Below, one piece after another: positions 55,263-63,568 of a DNA stretch of 64,000 bases. The notes below the pieces were generated by a model that did no database searches, had not been told where the DNA came from, and worked only from the letters and a program-made list of their open reading frames with translations. The stretch covers positions 1,324,501 to 1,388,500 of the forward strand of contig NZ_NESM01000001.1 of the NCBI RefSeq assembly GCF_002778285.1, written 5' to 3'. How positions within the stretch are numbered: position 1 is the first letter of the stretch; every line of letters begins with the position of its first letter. The position numbers were made by a program, and so were the translations under genes. This DNA comes from Limnohabitans sp. 15K (lineage in GTDB: Bacteria; Pseudomonadota; Gammaproteobacteria; Burkholderiales; Burkholderiaceae_C).

Positions 55263-56213
55263 ATGTCGTCGAACGCGTCTTCGAAAAATCCAATCCTGGT
55301 CTCGCCGGATAAAAAAGCCGAGCACTACCGACTAACCAACCCACCGTTGATTGCCTGGCCCACCTTGGCCATCTTGGTGTTCATCCTGGTGGGCATTGTG
55401 GGCACCGACACACTGGCTTTGAACGGACATGTGCCGATGTGGGTCGCAGCCATGCTCAATGTGCTGTTCATGTACCCCATCTTCCATGTGGCGCATGACG
55501 CCACACACCGAAGTGCTTCGTCGAATGTGCAACTCAACGACTGGATGGGCCGCATCGCCTTGCTGATGATCGCGCCACAGGTGTCTTTGAGCACCTTCCG
55601 CTACTCGCACATGATCCACCACCGCTTCACCAACGAGGCCAAAGACCCCGACCATTACGCACACGGGCCCTGGTGGAACATTGTTTTTCGCTGGATGACC
55701 TTCGACTTGTCGTATGCGGTCTACAACTGGCGCTCGGGCGACCCACGGGGTGTCAAAACACTCAAGGACACCCTGCCACTGGCCGCCATGACCGTAGCGC
55801 TGGTCGCCGCCTTGGTCTATTTCGGGTACGGCTGGGAAGTGGTGATGTTGTGGCTGATTCCCGCTCGCATCACAACGGCACTGATCGGCTTTGTGTTCTT
55901 GTGGCTGCCGCACCTGGACGGCGATGAACATGGGCAACTGCAACACATCACCACGGCGGCATCCACCCAGAACAACCTGACCGCAGGCACCACCATGCGC
56001 ATGGGGAACGAACCGGTGATGGACGCGCTCATGCAATGGCACAACTACCACCTGATACACCACCTGTGGCCCACCACACCCTCCTACAACCACCGCAAGG
56101 TCTGGCAGTTGATGGAGCCCGAGTTGCGCGCTCGCGATCTGCGCATCCAACATGGCTTGGCGCTCATCCCCACCTTCCACCCCGGTGGCACCACCGCCAT
56201 CGGATCGCACTGA
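55263..56213 (+). CDS. Membrane di-iron fatty-acid desaturase/hydroxylase-family enzyme
   Basis: A 316-residue integral membrane protein of the fatty acid desaturase superfamily, with about four to five hydrophobic spans. The three histidine boxes are HVAHDATH (75-82), HMIHH (116-120) and HLIHH (263-267), so the di-iron site is intact. The second box followed by DPDHYAHGPWW is reminiscent of carotenoid hydroxylase/ketolase and AlkB-like enzymes. It is too short for classical AlkB (about 400 residues). A rubredoxin gene follows after 23 bases, as for AlkB-type hydroxylases. Whether it desaturates or hydroxylates is open. Confidence 0.82.
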   Translation: MSSNASSKNPILVSPDKKAEHYRLTNPPLIAWPTLAILVFILVGIVGTDTLALNGHVPMWVAAMLNVLFMYPIFHVAHDATHRSASSNVQLNDWMGRIALLMIAPQVSLSTFRYSHMIHHRFTNEAKDPDHYAHGPWWNIVFRWMTFDLSYAVYNWRSGDPRGVKTLKDTLPLAAMTVALVAALVYFGYGWEVVMLWLIPARITTALIGFVFLWLPHLDGDEHGQLQHITTAASTQNNLTAGTTMRMGNEPVMDALMQWHNYHLIHHLWPTTPSYNHRKVWQLMEPELRARDLRIQHGLALIPTFHPGGTTAIGSH

Positions 56214-56236
56214 CCCCATTGCACTGAAAGGCTGAC

Positions 56237-56401
56237 ATGAAGAAATACCGCTGCGCGTATTGCGCCCATGTGTACGACGAAGCCGAAGGCGACCCGGACA
56301 CGGGCATCCCGCCGGGCACCCCGTTTGAGGACTTGCCCGAAGACTGGTGCTGCTTGGAGTGCGGCGCCATGAAATCGGACTACCACCTGATCGAAGACTG
56401 A
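56237..56401 (+). CDS. Rubredoxin
   Basis: A 54-residue one-iron electron carrier. The iron ligands are in [16 protein letters not shown] (Cys6, Cys9) and [14 protein letters not shown] (the second CxxC). [12 protein letters not shown] is the usual connecting loop. An AAAGG ribosome site precedes the ATG. An extra Cys before the second ligand pair (WCC instead of WxCP) is slightly unusual. It most likely feeds electrons to the membrane oxygenase encoded just upstream. No rubredoxin reductase gene is in the window. Confidence 0.92.
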   Translation: MKKYRCAYCAHVYDEAEGDPDTGIPPGTPFEDLPEDWCCLECGAMKSDYHLIED

Positions 56402-56440
56402 CACAAGTCTGATAGCTCAGAAAAACAAGGAGACAAGTGC

Positions 56441-58021
56441 ATGAAAAAATTTCTCAAAATCGTCGCTGCTGTGCTGATCACCCTGATCGCACTCGTCGCC
56501 GCAGCAGTGCTGTGGGCCACATCTCGTCTGGCCAAAGACGACCCGAGCATCAACCGCCCCACTTACAAGCAATATGAAATGGGCCAAGGCGCTGCCGACG
56601 GCACCCCCAAGCCCAACGATGTGGGCTATGTGGTCGACAGCGCAGGTCGTGGCCGCATCGTGCCGCCGATGCCGCCTGAAAAGCCGATGGACATCCACAC
56701 CCAGGCCAACCAGAAACACAACCTGAGCCTGCGCTCATGTTTTTGGCCTGGTCCCCGCGCACGAAACGGCGTCTTCACCAACGACGCCAACTCCTTTTCA
56801 TTGGAAAACCAGTTCCCAGACACCGCCACCACTTACATCCCTACGGCATTCAAATTGCCAGAGGGCGCCAAACTGGTCGTACAGGGCGAATTCCCGCACA
56901 TGCGCCATTGGAACTTCAACACTTACAACCCCCGTGGCGAGCCGCAGGATGCACTCAATGACGTGGAAATCACACCCGATGCAGGCTCGGTCAATCCATT
57001 CGTACCCGGTGTGCCTCGGGATGCCAAGAACCGCCGCTACACCTTCACCATCGTGAACGGCAAGCCGGTCTCGCCACGCCCGGCCAATACGCTGTACACC
57101 AACGCGGATGCAGGCGCAGAAGTGTTCATGTGGATGCGCAACTACGTGCCCGACCACAGCACCGATTACCTGGGCAGCGTGGCCCTGCCGGCCGTAGCCA
57201 TGGTCAAAGCCGATGGCCAACGCCTGGAGGGTGATGCCGCCTGCGAAGCCAGCAGCACCGCCATGCGCGGCAAACAATTGCCCAGTTCGGTCGATGGCCG
57301 TGCCTGGGTCTTGCTGACCCATCTGCCTTGGGTGGACACGGCCAATGTGGGCGCCAAGGATGTGGAGGCGCGCCCGTTGCAAGCCTTCTTCAACCGCAAG
57401 CAGGTGGTGACCGATTTGTTCTTCCCCATGCTCACGGCCAAAACACCCGAACAAGTGGGCGGCTGGTGGAGCAACAAGGTCACGCGTTATGGCTACACCT
57501 ACCTGAGCCGAAATTACGGTCAGGTCTATGTCATGACGGCCAAGCTGCCGCGCACCCCTAAAAACTGGCATGGCGAAAAAGACAACCCTTCTGATTACGA
57601 CATGCGCTATGCCTCGGTCTGCACAGGTGGGTCCTTGACGGCCGCCAGCACGCCGGACTGCATCTATGACGAACAACTGGCGGCCAGTGCAGACGCCAGT
57701 GGCCGCTATGCACTGGTGGTTTCGCGCCAAGATGACCGCCCGTCCAATGCCACAGTAGCGTGCGGCGTGGCCTGGATAGACATGGGCAATGGCGACGGCA
57801 TGGTCAGCGGGTCGCCACAATTTGCATCGCTCATCAACCGCCACACACAAGTTCATGCGGACTTCAAACACAGCTGGTTCGCGGTCACCCAACCTGGTAC
57901 CGAAAAGCAAGCCATGGGCGAGTACCTGCCCTATGTGCTCAACCTCAAGGCGAAAGATCGATTTGAAGCACTGGGGTGCCCTGTAGACAAATCCAAACTC
58001 TGGGCCATGCTGCCCAAATGA
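56441..58021 (+). CDS. Exported or membrane-anchored protein of unknown function
   Basis: I do not recognise this 526-residue protein. Residues 4 to about 27 (FLKIVAAVLITLIALVAAAVLW) form a signal anchor or uncleaved signal. The rest is soluble, rich in Trp, Tyr and Asn, with six or so Cys that could form disulfides (for example SVCTGGSLTAASTPDCIYDE). The start has AAGGAG eight bases upstream. It sits between rubredoxin and the GMC dehydrogenase in the operon, so it may be a periplasmic partner such as a substrate-binding or ester-cleaving protein. No active-site motif can be named. Confidence 0.7.
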   Translation: MKKFLKIVAAVLITLIALVAAAVLWATSRLAKDDPSINRPTYKQYEMGQGAADGTPKPNDVGYVVDSAGRGRIVPPMPPEKPMDIHTQANQKHNLSLRSCFWPGPRARNGVFTNDANSFSLENQFPDTATTYIPTAFKLPEGAKLVVQGEFPHMRHWNFNTYNPRGEPQDALNDVEITPDAGSVNPFVPGVPRDAKNRRYTFTIVNGKPVSPRPANTLYTNADAGAEVFMWMRNYVPDHSTDYLGSVALPAVAMVKADGQRLEGDAACEASSTAMRGKQLPSSVDGRAWVLLTHLPWVDTANVGAKDVEARPLQAFFNRKQVVTDLFFPMLTAKTPEQVGGWWSNKVTRYGYTYLSRNYGQVYVMTAKLPRTPKNWHGEKDNPSDYDMRYASVCTGGSLTAASTPDCIYDEQLAASADASGRYALVVSRQDDRPSNATVACGVAWIDMGNGDGMVSGSPQFASLINRHTQVHADFKHSWFAVTQPGTEKQAMGEYLPYVLNLKAKDRFEALGCPVDKSKLWAMLPK

Positions 58022-58030
58022 CAAGAAATG

Positions 58031-58053
58031 GCCATGCCGCCTTGTGGCATGGC
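58031..58053 (+). other. Hairpin between the unknown gene and the GMC gene
   Basis: GCCATGCC (58031-58038) pairs with GGCATGGC (58046-58053) in the intercistronic spacer, nine bases after the stop codon. There is no T-run. It may modulate mRNA stability within the operon. Confidence 0.55.
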
Positions 58054-58073
58054 TCAAACAATTGGAGACACGC

Positions 58074-59663
58074 ATGGACATGGATTACATCGTGATCGGT
58101 GGCGGCTCGGGCGGCAGCGTGATGGCGGGCCGACTGAGCGAAAACGCCGAAGTGCAAGTCATGCTGCTGGAAGCTGGCGGCCGAGGCGACAGCTGGCTGG
58201 TCAACACACCTGCAGTAGCGGTGGCGATGCTGCCGACCCGCATCAACAATTACGCTTTTGAAACCGTGTCACAGGCAGGCTTGAACGGTCGCAAGGGATA
58301 CCAGCCACGCGGCAAAGGGCTGGGGGGATCATCCGCCATCAACGCCATGGTCTACACCCGTGGGCACCGCTCCGACTATGACCACTGGTCAGAACTTGGC
58401 AATGTGGGCTGGTCTTACGACGAGCTCTTGCCTTATTTCAAACGCAGCGAAAACAACAGCCGCATCCAGGATGAATTTCATGGCAGCGATGGCCCCATGC
58501 ATGTGTCTGACCTGCAGACGCACAACCCATTCCAGCAGATCTACCTGAACGCGGCGCGTGAAGCGGGTTTCCCGATCAACGACGACTTCAACGGGGCCAC
58601 GCAAGAAGGCTTAGGGGTTTACCAAGTCACGCAGCGCAACGGCGAACGCTGGAGCGCCGCGCGTGGCTACTTGCACCCGTACATGGGACAGCGCCAAAAT
58701 CTGCATGTCGAAACCGGCGTGCAGGTCACGCGCATCCTGTTTGAAGGCCGCCGTGCTGTAGGTGTTGAGTGCATCCAGTCCGGCACCAAGCGCGTCATCC
58801 GCGCCCGCCGTGAAGTGCTCTTGTGCGCAGGCGCTTTCCAGTCACCACAGTTGCTGATGGCCTCGGGCGTGGGGCCTGGTGTGCATTTGCAGCAGCACGG
58901 CATCGAGGTGCTGCACAACTTGCCCGGGGTGGGCCAAAACCTGCAAGACCACCCGGACTTCATTTTTGGCTACGCCGCCAAAAGCTTGGATTTGATGGGC
59001 ATCTCGCTGGGCGGCACCGCTCACTTGGCCAAAGAAGCCTTGCAATACATCCGCACACGGCAAGGCTTCATCGGCACCAACTACGCCGAAGCCGGTGGTT
59101 TCTTGAAAACAGACCCATCGTTGGCGGCGCCAGATGTGCAACTGCACTTCGTTGTGGGTTTGGTGGAAGACCACGCACGCAAGTTGCATGCAGCCCATGG
59201 CTATTCGTGCCATGTGTGCGTCTTGCGCCCCAAAAGCCGTGGACAAGTCACGCTGGCCCATGCCGATGCGCGCCAAGCACCGCTCATCGATCCGGCTTTT
59301 TTGGCACACGACGATGATCTTGAAACCTTGCTCAAAGGCTACAAACTCACCCAGCAACTGATGAACGCCCCCGCCTTGGCCCGCGTGCGGCACAAAGATG
59401 TGTTCACAGGAGGGGTGCAGACAGACGATGAAATCCGACACCTCTTGCGCGAACGCTCCGACACCGTGTACCACCCGGTGGGCACCTGCAAGATGGGCAC
59501 CGACGCCATGGCGGTGGTCAACCCCACCCTGCAAGTGCATGGCCTCGAAGGGCTGCGCGTGGTCGACGCCTCCGTCATGCCAACGCTGATTGGTGCCAAC
59601 ACCAACGCCACAGTGATCGCGATGGCCGAAAAAGCCGTGGACCTGATTCGTCAAGCCCATTGA
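58074..59663 (+). CDS. GMC-family FAD alcohol dehydrogenase (AlkJ/choline dehydrogenase-like)
   Basis: A 529-residue flavoenzyme of the glucose-methanol-choline family. The FAD motif is YIVIGGGSGGSVMAGRLSE, the GMC signature 1 region is GKGLGGSSAINAMVYTRGH, then LPGVGQNLQDHPD, and the catalytic His lies in TVYHPVGTCKMG with the partner in GANTNATVIAMAEKA. It would oxidise the alcohol formed by the oxygenase, like AlkJ in alkane degraders, passing electrons to the respiratory chain. The ATG at 58074 has GGAG upstream. Confidence 0.9.
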   Translation: MDMDYIVIGGGSGGSVMAGRLSENAEVQVMLLEAGGRGDSWLVNTPAVAVAMLPTRINNYAFETVSQAGLNGRKGYQPRGKGLGGSSAINAMVYTRGHRSDYDHWSELGNVGWSYDELLPYFKRSENNSRIQDEFHGSDGPMHVSDLQTHNPFQQIYLNAAREAGFPINDDFNGATQEGLGVYQVTQRNGERWSAARGYLHPYMGQRQNLHVETGVQVTRILFEGRRAVGVECIQSGTKRVIRARREVLLCAGAFQSPQLLMASGVGPGVHLQQHGIEVLHNLPGVGQNLQDHPDFIFGYAAKSLDLMGISLGGTAHLAKEALQYIRTRQGFIGTNYAEAGGFLKTDPSLAAPDVQLHFVVGLVEDHARKLHAAHGYSCHVCVLRPKSRGQVTLAHADARQAPLIDPAFLAHDDDLETLLKGYKLTQQLMNAPALARVRHKDVFTGGVQTDDEIRHLLRERSDTVYHPVGTCKMGTDAMAVVNPTLQVHGLEGLRVVDASVMPTLIGANTNATVIAMAEKAVDLIRQAH

Positions 59664-59670
59664 TCCCTCA

Positions 59671-59699
59671 TGGGGTCGGTATGATCCATACCGACCCCA
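59671..59699 (+). other. Perfect 13-bp hairpin between the GMC and ligase genes
   Basis: TGGGGTCGGTATG (59671-59683) pairs fully with CATACCGACCCCA (59687-59699) around a three-base loop. It starts eight bases after the GMC stop and has no T-run. It may stabilise the upstream mRNA or attenuate expression of the ligase gene. Confidence 0.75.
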
Positions 59700-59760
59700 G
59701 AGTCAGTGCCGAAACACCGGCGCTGGCCCACTCAAAATTCCCCCTACTAGAGACAAAACC

Positions 59761-61383
59761 ATGACCACATCCGGCCTCATGATGAACCGCCCCTTGCTCA
59801 TTTCGGGCATCCTCGAACACGGCGCTGCGCAATTCGGCGACCAAGAAATCGTTTCGCGTGAGACGCACGGCCCGCTGCACCGCACCACCTACGCCGAAAC
59901 CGCCCAACGCGCACGTCAGCTCGCCAACGCACTGGCGCACATCGGCCTCAAAGCAGGCAGTGCGGTCGGCTCGATCGCTTGGAACAACCACCGTCACCTG
60001 GAAGCGTATTACGCCGTCTCGGGCAGCGGCATGGTCATGCACACCTGCAACCCGCGCCTGCACCCGCAGCAGTTGATCTATGTGATCAACCACGCCGAAG
60101 ACGAAGTGGTGTTGTTTGACGCGACCTTCGCGCCGCTGGTCAAAGGCATCGCCGCACATTGCCCCAAGGTGCGCGCCTGGGTCTGTTTGGCCGACGCGGC
60201 CAACACGCCCGCCATCGAGGGAGTGGCCAATGTGATGAATTACGAAGGTTTGATCACCGGCCAAAGCGACACTTTCGCTTGGCCCGAGCTGGACGACCAA
60301 ACCGGCGCTGCACTTTGCTACACCTCGGGCACCACCGGCAACCCCAAGGGCGTGCTGTACACGCACCGCGCCATCGTGCTGGACGCCACCACCGCCTGCC
60401 TGCCCGATGTACTGGGCTTTTCCACGCAAGAGACTGTTCTGCCCGTGGTGCCCATGTTCCACATCAACGCTTGGTGCATCCCCTATGCCGCGTTGGTGGC
60501 GGGCACCAAACTGGTCTTGCCTGGCCCCAAGCTCGACGGCGCCAGTTTGTATGAACTGATGGACGCCGAGCAAGTCACCATCAGCGCGGGTGTGCCCACC
60601 ATCTGGATGGGCTTGATCCAGCACGTCGAGCAAAACAACTTGCGCTTTGCCCACATGAAGCGCACCTGCGTGGGCGGCTCGGCCATGCCGATGGCGTTGA
60701 TAGCCAAGTTCATGGACAACTACGGTGTGGAAGTGCGCCACGGCTGGGGCATGACAGAGACCACGGCTGTCGCCACCATGAGCAACCTGAGCCGCGCCGA
60801 CCGCTTGCGCCCGGCCGCCGAGCAACACGCCATCGTGGCCAAGCAAGGCAAAACTGTCTCAGGCATCGAGATCAAAATCGTGGATGAAAACGGCGCCATG
60901 TTGCCCCGCGACGGCACATCGCAAGGCGAGCTGATGGTGCGCGGCCAGTGGATCATGGAGCGCTACTTCAAGTCCGACAAAACCGCGCTGGTGGACGGCT
61001 GGTTCCCCACAGGCGACATCGCCACCATCGATGCGCACGGCACCATGCAGATCCGCGACCGCACCAAAGACGTCATCAAAACCGGTGGCGAATGGATCAG
61101 CTCGATCGACCTGGAAAACGCCGCCATCGGTCACCCCGCCGTGGCCATGGCTGCGGTCATTGGCGTCAAGCACCCCAAGTGGGACGAGCGCCCGCTGCTG
61201 TTCATCGTGCGCAAGCCGGGGCAGGCGCTGGAAAAGCAAGAGATCCTCGACTACCTGACCACGCAAGTGGCCAAGTGGTGGGTGCCCGACGATGTGGTCT
61301 TCCTCGAATCGCTGCCCGTGGGCGGCACAGGCAAGGTGCAAAAGAACGACCTGCGCAAAGAGTACGGCGGCGTGTTCAGCTGA
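59761..61383 (+). CDS. Acyl-CoA synthetase (AlkK-like medium/long-chain ligase)
   Basis: A 540-residue AMP-forming ligase. The signature is [19 protein letters not shown], then PMFHINAW, the [15 protein letters not shown] motif, [28 protein letters not shown] and the catalytic Lys in [15 protein letters not shown]. The pattern is that of the AlkK/medium-chain group. It is the last gene of the oxygenase operon, activating the acid product. The 97-base gap before it contains a strong hairpin. Confidence 0.9.
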   Translation: MTTSGLMMNRPLLISGILEHGAAQFGDQEIVSRETHGPLHRTTYAETAQRARQLANALAHIGLKAGSAVGSIAWNNHRHLEAYYAVSGSGMVMHTCNPRLHPQQLIYVINHAEDEVVLFDATFAPLVKGIAAHCPKVRAWVCLADAANTPAIEGVANVMNYEGLITGQSDTFAWPELDDQTGAALCYTSGTTGNPKGVLYTHRAIVLDATTACLPDVLGFSTQETVLPVVPMFHINAWCIPYAALVAGTKLVLPGPKLDGASLYELMDAEQVTISAGVPTIWMGLIQHVEQNNLRFAHMKRTCVGGSAMPMALIAKFMDNYGVEVRHGWGMTETTAVATMSNLSRADRLRPAAEQHAIVAKQGKTVSGIEIKIVDENGAMLPRDGTSQGELMVRGQWIMERYFKSDKTALVDGWFPTGDIATIDAHGTMQIRDRTKDVIKTGGEWISSIDLENAAIGHPAVAMAAVIGVKHPKWDERPLLFIVRKPGQALEKQEILDYLTTQVAKWWVPDDVVFLESLPVGGTGKVQKNDLRKEYGGVFS

Positions 61384-61389
61384 TCACGT

Positions 61390-61407
61390 CTTGCTGAGCA
61401 AGATTTT
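61390..61407 (+). terminator. Weak intrinsic terminator of the alk-like operon
   Basis: CTTGC/GCAAG with a three-base loop, followed by ATTTT, begins seven bases past the ligase stop codon. The stem is short (5 to 6 bp). Confidence 0.5.
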
Positions 61408-61411
61408 GACC

Positions 61412-61486
61412 TGTGGGAGCCCCGCCCTCGGGGCGATCATTGGTGGTCTCAGGGGCTTGATCGCGGCGAGGGCGCCGCTCCTACAG
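61412..61486. repeat. REP-like palindromic element pair
   Basis: TGTGGGAGCCCCGCCCTCGG at the left is mirrored by GGCGAGGGCGCCGCTCCTACA at the right, with GATCA/TGATC matching inside, making an inverted pair of imperfect palindromes. The outline matches the element at 18604-18679. It lies between the ligase and the GST gene, outside any reading frame of note. Confidence 0.75.
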
Positions 61487-61531
61487 AGGCGCTCCTGAAA
61501 CAACCCTCTTCATGTAGCCTCCGACTGCGGC

Positions 61532-62152
61532 TCAAACCTTGGCGCTGGGCCGCTCGTTCATGCGGTCGCGCCAAGCTTGCAAAGCGTTCATGCCCTCGTC
61601 GCCGGGCACAAACTTCATCAGGCCGCGCGCAAACTCCAGCGCGCAAAACGCGGTGATGTCGGCGATGGTGAAACGCTCGCCCGCGATGAAAGGCTGGCTT
61701 TGCAGGCGCTGGTCAAAACCCCGCGCCACCTCACGCACCTTTTCGGCCTGAGAGCGGCCAAACTCCGGAAACTGCGGTTTTTCCAAAGCGGCCAAGCCTG
61801 GATGGCTGTGGCGGATCGCGTTGGCGATGCCGCCCAGCAAATACAGCTCCACCTGCCGGTCGGCCATCTCGATGAAGCCGCGCTCGTCACCGTCCACACC
61901 CATCAGGTTGGGCTCAGGAAAGCGGCCTTCGAGCAAGGTGCAAATCGCCCGTGTCTCGGTGATCACGCGGCCGTCATCCAACTCCAGTGCGGGCACTTTG
62001 GCCAGCGGGCTTTTGGCCAAATATTCAGGCTGGCGGTGCTCGCCGCCGTTCAGGTCCATGTTGATCATCTCGATGCCGGTGATGTTTTTCTCGACCAAAA
62101 ACATCAGCACCCGGCGGGGACTGGGGGCGCGGTGGGCGGTGTAAAGCTTCAT
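61532..62152 (-). CDS. Glutathione S-transferase
   Basis: A 206-residue GST. The thioredoxin-fold N-terminus (MKLYTAHRAPSPRRVLMFLVEKN) and the glutathione-binding VPALELDDGRVITETRAICTLLE are clear, followed by an all-helical domain with the FTIADITAFCALEF N-capping motif. The ATG at 62152 has AAAGGA upstream. It is divergent from the acyl-CoA dehydrogenase gene with 220 bases between. The substrate is unknown. Confidence 0.92.
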   Translation of the reverse strand: MKLYTAHRAPSPRRVLMFLVEKNITGIEMINMDLNGGEHRQPEYLAKSPLAKVPALELDDGRVITETRAICTLLEGRFPEPNLMGVDGDERGFIEMADRQVELYLLGGIANAIRHSHPGLAALEKPQFPEFGRSQAEKVREVARGFDQRLQSQPFIAGERFTIADITAFCALEFARGLMKFVPGDEGMNALQAWRDRMNERPSAKV

Positions 62153-62372
62153 GGGGTGTCCTTTTTCGGCAGGGGCAATGTGCACAGTCTCCCGTGCGTT
62201 TTGTGCAGACTATCACCCGCCTGAACGATGGCATGCCACACAGATGACAAGCGATCGCCGCACCACGCCACAAGACACAGCGGCGACAGCCAGTCACAAG
62301 CCGGACAGCACAGAAAGAATCCAGGCATTCCAATCGTCTGGAACACAGATCAACGAATGAAGAAACCAGACC

Positions 62373-63551
62373 ATGAACTTCGACATCCCTCCGGACATAG
62401 CAGCGCTGCGTGACCGCACGCGGCAGTTCATTGCCGAACAAGTGATCCCACTGGAGGGTGATCCGCGCCACGGCCTGCACGGTCCGTCCAAAGAACTGCG
62501 CGAAGAACTGGTGGCCCGCGCGCGCGCTGCAGGCTTGCTCACGCCCCACGCCTCGGTCGAGATGGGCGGCTTGGGCCTGAGCCATATCGCGAAAGCGGTG
62601 GTGTTTGAAGAAGCCGGTTACTCCAACTTGGGGCCCACCGCGCTGAACATCCACGCGCCCGACGAAGGCAACATCCACCTCATGGAAGAAGTGGCCACAC
62701 CCGCACAAAAAGAGCGCTGGCTGCGGCCCCAAGTAGCGGGCCTCACGCGCTCGTGCTTTGCCATGACCGAACCCGACCCGGGCGCGGGGGCCGACCCGTC
62801 GATGCTCACAACCACCGCCGTGCAAGAGGGTAACGACTACCTGATCAACGGCCGCAAATGGTTCATCACAGGGGCCGAAGGGGCCGACTACGCCATCGTC
62901 ATGGCGCGCATGGAAGACGGCACGGCCACCATGTTTTTGACCGACATGGACAAAGCGGGCATCACGCTGGAACGCAGCATGGACGCGATGGACAACTGCT
63001 TCACCGGTGGCCACGGCGTGCTGCGCTTTGACAACGTGCGCGTGCCCGCCGCCGATGTGTTGGGCGAAGTGGGCCAGGGCTTTCGCTACGCACAAATTCG
63101 GCTGGCACCAGCACGCCTGACCCACTGCATGCGCTGGCTGGGCCAGGCTCGCCGCGCGCACGACATCGCCGTGGACTACGCCAGCCGCCGCAAAGCCTTT
63201 GGCAAGCCCCTAGCCGAACACGAAGGCGTGGGCTTCATGCTGGCCGACAACGACATCGACCTGCACACCGCCCGCCTGCACATCTGGCACACCGCCTGGC
63301 TGCTCGACCAAGGCCAAAAAGGCGGCTTTGAATCGAGCCGCGCCAAAGTGGCCTGCTCAGAAGCCGAATGGCGCGTGGTGGACCGCTGCGTGCAAATTCT
63401 GGGTGGCCAAGGCGTGACCGCCGAAACGCCCGTGATGCGGATCTTCATGGACATGCGGGCTTTCCGGATTTATGACGGCCCGAGCGAAGTGCACCGATGG
63501 AGCATGGCGCGCAAGATCGTTTACAAGGCGCAGCAGGCGGCAAAGGCGTAA
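62373..63551 (+). CDS. Acyl-CoA dehydrogenase (ACAD10/11-like)
   Basis: A 392-residue flavoenzyme that introduces the alpha-beta double bond in acyl-CoA. Family blocks are CFAMTEPDPGAGADPS, NGRKWFITGAEGADYAIVMARM, and the C-terminal QILGGQGVTAETPVMRIFMDMRAFRIYDGPSEVHR. The DGPSEVH ending is typical of the ACAD10/11 group. It is close to the ligase-bearing alk-like operon and could handle its acyl-CoA products, but it has its own promoter region. Confidence 0.9.
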   Translation: MNFDIPPDIAALRDRTRQFIAEQVIPLEGDPRHGLHGPSKELREELVARARAAGLLTPHASVEMGGLGLSHIAKAVVFEEAGYSNLGPTALNIHAPDEGNIHLMEEVATPAQKERWLRPQVAGLTRSCFAMTEPDPGAGADPSMLTTTAVQEGNDYLINGRKWFITGAEGADYAIVMARMEDGTATMFLTDMDKAGITLERSMDAMDNCFTGGHGVLRFDNVRVPAADVLGEVGQGFRYAQIRLAPARLTHCMRWLGQARRAHDIAVDYASRRKAFGKPLAEHEGVGFMLADNDIDLHTARLHIWHTAWLLDQGQKGGFESSRAKVACSEAEWRVVDRCVQILGGQGVTAETPVMRIFMDMRAFRIYDGPSEVHRWSMARKIVYKAQQAAKA

Positions 63552-63568
63552 GCACCCCGGCCAGCGTC

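Noticed and set aside
56798..58081. 427-codon antisense frame across the unknown exported-protein gene
   Set aside because: The plus-strand gene has a good ribosome site, a membrane anchor and operon context; the antisense frame has none of these.
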